From an uncultured Prevotella sp. (GTDB lineage: Bacteria; Bacteroidota; Bacteroidia; Bacteroidales; Bacteroidaceae), in assembly GCA_905234265.1 (NCBI GenBank), contig CAJOHJ010000005.1:94281-158280 (forward strand): a stretch of DNA of 64,000 nt, given 5' to 3'. Positions 59,938-64,000 of the stretch are shown piece by piece. Positions within the stretch are counted from its first letter, which is position 1; every line of letters starts with the position of its first letter. Made by a program: the position numbers and the translations under genes. The notes under the pieces were generated by a model, which was given only the letters and a program-made list of their open reading frames with translations, did not search any database and was not told the origin of the DNA.

Positions 59938-60531
59938 GGATGGCGTCCTTTACTTTCAGTTACTTTTGCGGCTGAAAGAGGAAATCGATATTGCAACAGT
60001 AGATGCGGCTGAAAGGGAAATAGATATTGCAGCAGTAGATGCAGTTGAAAAGAAAAAGGTGTGGCTCTGACTATTCCATCGTTCGAACCAGGTCTGCGAC
60101 AACCTCAGAGTAGACAGGAATATCAGTCCACACCATTTTAGTGGATTTTCTGATATGTCTCTTGCTACTCTGTCGTACTCGGGTCGCAGTTCGGTTCGAT
60201 AAGAGCGTTGCAAAATTACGAAATAATGCTGACATACGAAAGCGATTTTGGAAGATTAACGCAGTTCGCCCTATAAATAAAGGCATTTCGAGGAAAATTG
60301 AGGAAAGTCCGCAAGATTCCACTACGCAAATTGAGGCGGATTGCGGAACGAATTAGGTTTCTTATTCATAACCCAGATAGCCCCATGCCGGATAGTTAAA
60401 CTTTCTTGACGGCCTACGCAAATCATGGCATTTCTCGGCAGTTCGAACCGTTTTCACATTTCGCATTTTTCTTTCCTAAATCTGCCGCGATTTGCGTAGC
60501 AATTTATTCCCGATATTTCTAAATACATGCC
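59938..60531. other. Non-coding region with tandem repeats and repeated TACGCAAAT motifs
   Basis: No convincing gene. It holds two and a half copies of a ~37-bp unit (GCGGCTGAAAGAGGAAATCG..., 59968-60059). A reverse-strand TAATTTTG box (60218-60211) precedes a 21-codon ORF (60136-60071, MVWTDIPVYSEVVADLVRTM), which may be a relic or a microprotein. CTACGCAAAT occurs at ~60322 and ~60415, and inverted (ATTTGCGTAG) at ~60491. Confidence 0.5.
59968..60059. repeat. ~37-bp tandem repeat, 2.5 copies
   Basis: Copies start at 59968 (37 bp), 60005 (36 bp) and 60041 (partial), each beginning GCRGYTGAAA and ending near CAGTAGAT. Confidence 0.8.
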
Positions 60532-61089
60532 TTAGTTGGCTACCAATTCTCCCTTAGCATTGAACGTAAAGGTTTTCTCGTAATCAAGGAAGCCTTTGCT
60601 CACGCTCTCTGCAAATTTGGCTACTTTATCGCTTCCCTGAGGAGTTCCAGATATACCTGTTATTGTTTTGTCTACTGAATTTATCTTATTGCCTTGGGCA
60701 TTATATAAGTCATAGCTGCTGGCGAAACGATTATCATAATCAAACTTTTCCAAGCTGCTAATATCCTGCTTCAGTGTGACTTTGCGAGTAAACTTGAAGG
60801 TAGCAGGTAGTTCCGATGAGAGATCTATATATAGGTTACCACCCATATCTTCTGTCAAGGCCACCGTTTTTTTATTACCTTTACCATCATCGTAGGAAAG
60901 TTCAACATTACAATACTTCACCATGTCTGTAGTGTTGTAGTAGTAGAATGTAAAAGCCACTTTCTTCGGTGTAGTGGTGTCGGACGTCGATGTGTTCCCT
61001 TTGTCATCATCACTACCACATGCGTTTAACACTGTTGTTGCCATTGCGCAGCAAAGGACGGCTACGAGCGTCATTAAATACTTTTTCAT
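60532..61089 (-). CDS. Uncharacterised lipoprotein
   Basis: 185 residues. Lipobox ATTVLNACGSDDDKG, a Thr/Ser/Asp-rich spacer (~25-40), then a compact beta-rich domain (VAFTFYYYNTTDMVKYCNVE, ATFKFTRKVTLKQD) ending YEKTFTFNAKGELV. No family recognised. 43 bases downstream of a clostripain-like lipoprotein gene on the same strand, so probably co-expressed and exported to the same surface. Confidence 0.75.
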   Translation of the reverse strand: MKKYLMTLVAVLCCAMATTVLNACGSDDDKGNTSTSDTTTPKKVAFTFYYYNTTDMVKYCNVELSYDDGKGNKKTVALTEDMGGNLYIDLSSELPATFKFTRKVTLKQDISSLEKFDYDNRFASSYDLYNAQGNKINSVDKTITGISGTPQGSDKVAKFAESVSKGFLDYEKTFTFNAKGELVAN

Positions 61090-61132
61090 AATCTTGTTGT
61101 TTTTTGTTTGTTAATAAAATTGGGTGATATGA

Positions 61133-62794
61133 TTATTCTTTTTGTTCTGAATCAGTTGCCTCGTCAAAGGCTAATTCGAATCCCATGCCTGCAGGACTTT
61201 TGGCAGTAGGGTCCCAGACGTTAAGTTTAAGCCAGCGGCTCCAGCCTGTGGCTTTGTCGAAAGCCAGTTGTTCATAAGTGTTTGCCAGCGTGCCACCCCA
61301 CTGCCCGCTATTAAAAACATCCAGTGACTGAGCGTCCTTGTTATACTCATAAGTTGTGTATGTACCATTGGAATCATAGTGGCGTATGTGAGAGAAAAGA
61401 TACGACTCTTCATTATACTCATTGCCCTCCCACCAATAGTAGGAATAAGAACCTTGCTTGCCAAGCAACACACTGTAATCTACATCATAATTGTGTTTAT
61501 TCAAATAGGCACTATAGTATTGCGCTACCAAGCCACTATTGAAAGCATCTTTCAAATCATTGAAGAAATCTTCGCTATAGACTTCTGGCAAGGCCCTACA
61601 AATACTCGACATATATTTCGCAATATCGTAGTAAGGACTGCTGAGACTCACTTTTACGGCTTCCTCTGTGCATGTGTTAATCTTTGCCACTTGATCGATG
61701 GTGCCATTTTGATAGGTATCACACAGACGGTCAACGAAGGTGCGCATCAGTTGGCCAAGGTGGTCAAGGTCTGACATGCGGGTCAAGGTCATGTCTGTGT
61801 AATTGACACTTGTTCCGTCATCTGCGTCCCAGTTCTTAACAGCATACTCCACATACTTTCCAAGCGCGTACTCCGGAGTTTCCGAGGCCGCAGCCAGACA
61901 CTCTATTAGGTGGTCGTAAAGCCCACCAGCACCAGGTACCACGTATGTTGAAGCCAACATATAATCACAGACATCCTTCATCTCAAAAAGATATTCCATG
62001 CAGTTCATCAGACAAGCATCGAAATAGATGACCATCGGTTTGATATTTGAAGCCTTAATAGCCTGACGGAGCGAGCTGACAGAGAAATGCTTATTATTGT
62101 ACCCATCATCATAGATAACACCGCGAGTAGTGGCATTGCGACTTACTGGCAGATCGTCGTGAGGCATATATCCGCCACCGTGGTCACTCAGAATGAATAC
62201 ATACTGCTTGGCTGGATAATTTTTGGCAGCCCAGTTGATGAAGTTGGTCAGCGAGTCAGGACAGGTAATATCACAATTCGGCTCACCATAATAGCCTTCT
62301 GCTTTCAGTTGTTCCAAAAGAGTTGACTGAGGGTCAATCTCTAAACGAAATGTACTACCTGGCTCTGGACGGAATGAAGAAATGTATAATATCCCAGACA
62401 AATCTTCCACATCTGTACTTGAAGTTGAGCCGTCGTCGGGACCATCAATGAATTCTATATCTTCAAAACCTTCTTCCATATCGTTCGGGAGAGCCTCTGG
62501 CAGCAACTGCAAACCTTTCGAGAATTTATATTGTGCCACAATCTTCACCTTCTCGTGGGCAGACTCGTCTGCCTTATAGAACTGGCGGATGTTCTCGATG
62601 ATACTACCATCAAGGTTGCCTCCACCATGACCATAGAAGAGAATTGTCACATCAGCCAAGTCTTCTGTCTTGTCTATTGGCTCATCTGACGGCACAACTG
62701 GATCGTCATTAACACTACAGGCTACAAAGCCAATTGATACTGCCATCAAGAAAGCAGCATTCCACAACCGTTGGAAATAATGTCTTGTTCTCAT
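61133..62794 (-). CDS. Clostripain-family (C11) cysteine protease lipoprotein
   Basis: 553 residues from the ATG at 62794; the longer frame overlaps the next gene. Lipobox MAVSIGFVACSVNDD. Caspase-like C11 fold: ADVTILFYGHGGGNLDG, the catalytic His in FILSDHGGGY and Cys in VIYFDACLMNCMEYLFE. C11 enzymes cleave after Arg/Lys, usually self-processing near the N-terminus. Surface or periplasmic lipoprotein; some Bacteroidales homologues (fragipain) activate toxins, but no toxin gene is seen here. Lies between a small lipoprotein gene and a broken hydrolase gene. Confidence 0.9.
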   Translation of the reverse strand: MRTRHYFQRLWNAAFLMAVSIGFVACSVNDDPVVPSDEPIDKTEDLADVTILFYGHGGGNLDGSIIENIRQFYKADESAHEKVKIVAQYKFSKGLQLLPEALPNDMEEGFEDIEFIDGPDDGSTSSTDVEDLSGILYISSFRPEPGSTFRLEIDPQSTLLEQLKAEGYYGEPNCDITCPDSLTNFINWAAKNYPAKQYVFILSDHGGGYMPHDDLPVSRNATTRGVIYDDGYNNKHFSVSSLRQAIKASNIKPMVIYFDACLMNCMEYLFEMKDVCDYMLASTYVVPGAGGLYDHLIECLAAASETPEYALGKYVEYAVKNWDADDGTSVNYTDMTLTRMSDLDHLGQLMRTFVDRLCDTYQNGTIDQVAKINTCTEEAVKVSLSSPYYDIAKYMSSICRALPEVYSEDFFNDLKDAFNSGLVAQYYSAYLNKHNYDVDYSVLLGKQGSYSYYWWEGNEYNEESYLFSHIRHYDSNGTYTTYEYNKDAQSLDVFNSGQWGGTLANTYEQLAFDKATGWSRWLKLNVWDPTAKSPAGMGFELAFDEATDSEQKE

Positions 62795-62834
62795 AACTCT
62801 AAAATTTATTAAAACATCATGTTTTTTTAGTCGC

Positions 62835-63996
62835 TTAGTCTGCACACAGAATTTGAATCTGGGCAGGGAAAATGTAGGACGGGTCATTACGCTCATAGAG
62901 TGTAGAACGCAGCGTGGAGAGTTGCCGCTCTATCATGCCCTCAAAGAGCGTTCTGCCTTTGAAAGTCACTTTGACGGGCTTATCCAAGTCAAGCATCTGG
63001 TCGCAGAGTGAGAGCGTAAGACAGGAGTAGTCGCACTGGCTGATATCGATGGTATTGCCGACGATATCGGCTATCACCTTCTTGCCACGCTGAAGTTCGT
63101 CAGCAGGTGCTGTTATCCAGTAAAAACTGTTTTGCAGCACCTCTTCCTGTTGCCATACTACTCGCTTGGGATATGGATTACGCTTGTACTGAGCCATCCA
63201 AGGCACAGCAGCCTCGTCCTCCAAGTCCATCCAGTGCCCCTTTCCAGGAACGATATGTCCATCGTATATGTAGCCTTCAGGGTCAGTCTATACGTTCAGC
63301 GCAGCGCAGGTTACGGTCATAGTATTCGTCTTCAGAACCACACCAAATGGAGAATGGTGTGTTGCGCAGATTTACTAACGAGACGTCACCTGGATGTCCA
63401 GCCATCATTGACGCAGCAGCCCAATGGTCTGCCAATCGTGGTGCCAGCCTCCATACACCATCTCCTCCGGCAGAATAGCCCATGAGATAGACTTTGTCAG
63501 GATTCACATCCTGAAATACGGTCATCAGCATGATAATCTGGTGATAGAAGGCATCCGTCTCAGGCAGGAAATGCAAATCCCAAGTGTCGGAGATTGCCCG
63601 AGGTGCAAGATAGACGGCATTGTCAGGCTCATAGAGCCACTGCTGATTGTACCATTGCTCATCATTCTCTTCGGCAGAAATGCCACCGCCACCGTGGAGT
63701 GAGATGTAGAGCGCATAGCCATCCTTTGGTTTCTCGTCAAAAACTGTCCACGCAAGTCTCATGGTTTTGTCGCCGATAGTAATTTCCTTGTTTTTGTACG
63801 AAGCCTCCATATCAGTCCTTACCTTCTCCTTCCACTCGCTTATGAGTTGCTGGGTGTAGACCTCCGTTTCTGTTTTTGAAAGCGGCATGTCTGTATCAGC
63901 TTGTGAGTCAGGTATTGAATTGTCCGTAGTCGAACATCCAATCACACAAAGGATACTTGTAATATACAAGAAACAACATAATTTTGTTTTAACCAT
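62835..63996 (-). pseudogene. Lipoprotein alpha/beta-hydrolase, frameshifted
   Basis: Two reverse frames make one protein. The first (63996-63283, 237 codons) has a lipobox (ITSILCVIGCSTTDN), the oxyanion region YISLHGGGGIS, and the nucleophile elbow YLMGYSAGGDG, and stops at CAERID. The second continues at about 63290 with DPEGYIYDGH, which leads into the catalytic-His region GHIVPGKGHWMDLEDEAA and runs to 62835. Between them a few codons are missing and the frame has shifted. The intact enzyme would be a secreted esterase of ~385 residues. A sequencing error cannot be excluded. Confidence 0.75.
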
Positions 63997-64000
63997 ATTC

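Noticed and set aside
60290..60310. GAGGAAAGTCCG, similar to the conserved RNase P RNA core
   Set aside because: The rest of the RNase P RNA core and stems could not be found around it, so the match is taken as chance.

Overview
The window looks like a chromosome segment of a Bacteroidales bacterium, most likely a Prevotella-type gut or rumen pectin degrader. Three things point there. Many genes are preceded by the Bacteroidetes promoter pattern TTTG-N19/20-TAnnTTTG. It encodes a SusC/SusD pair, the fused MurF-Alr and fused Fkp enzymes, a type-2 EF-G and a GSCFA hydrolase. Recognisable Shine-Dalgarno sites are few. No phage, insertion sequence or CRISPR was seen. Intergenic DNA carries several families of short dispersed repeats.

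Layout. 0-2.2 kb: 5' end of prmC, divergent from pyrK-pyrD (class 1B dihydroorotate dehydrogenase). 2.2-14.5 kb, minus strand: secreted pectin and rhamnose-glycan enzymes (GH78 fused to a sialidase-like propeller, a GH140-like enzyme, a second GH78, a PL1 pectate lyase), with tRNA-Arg(CCU) and a papain-fold lipoprotein lacking its catalytic Cys between them. 14.7-18.6 kb, minus: three FKBP isomerases, rbfA and a LolC/E-type permease. 18.8-21.2 kb: S41 protease and sirtuin. 21.4-25.25 kb: a five-gene operon behind a structured leader (membrane protein, YidD-like protein, SPFH-GYF protein, coiled-coil membrane protein, zinc-ribbon/TPR protein) that resembles the Bacillus YdjG-I envelope-stress module. 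25.4-26.8 kb: tadA and a secreted esterase. 26.8-27.2 kb: a probable free-standing structured RNA on the minus strand.

27.3-34.8 kb: a three-module corrinoid methyltransferase fusion, hemW, EF-G2 and a DUF554 protein. 34.9-38.7 kb: gatC-like EIIC, kduI with a signal peptide, and an exuT-like carrier, a likely operon for unsaturated uronates released from pectin. 39.4-45.4 kb: murF-alr, a GSCFA hydrolase and fkp. 45.5-50 kb: a large uncharacterised membrane protein, a NUDIX hydrolase and a thioredoxin-fold lipoprotein without CxxC. 50.1-59.8 kb: a second pectate lyase converging on a susC-susD-surface lipoprotein operon. 60.5-64 kb: lipoproteins of slightly more AT-rich composition, including a clostripain-type protease and a frameshifted alpha/beta hydrolase.

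Pectate lyases and exo-enzymes would cut pectin outside the cell or in the periplasm. The KduI/ExuT/EIIC operon fits handling and import of the resulting 4-deoxy-uronates. Cutting across all of this are dispersed repeats: a ~21-bp intergenic repeat at six loci, a ~60-bp element carrying a perfect promoter at three loci, and GA-rich in-frame repeats inserted in at least seven protein genes, including otherwise conserved housekeeping enzymes.
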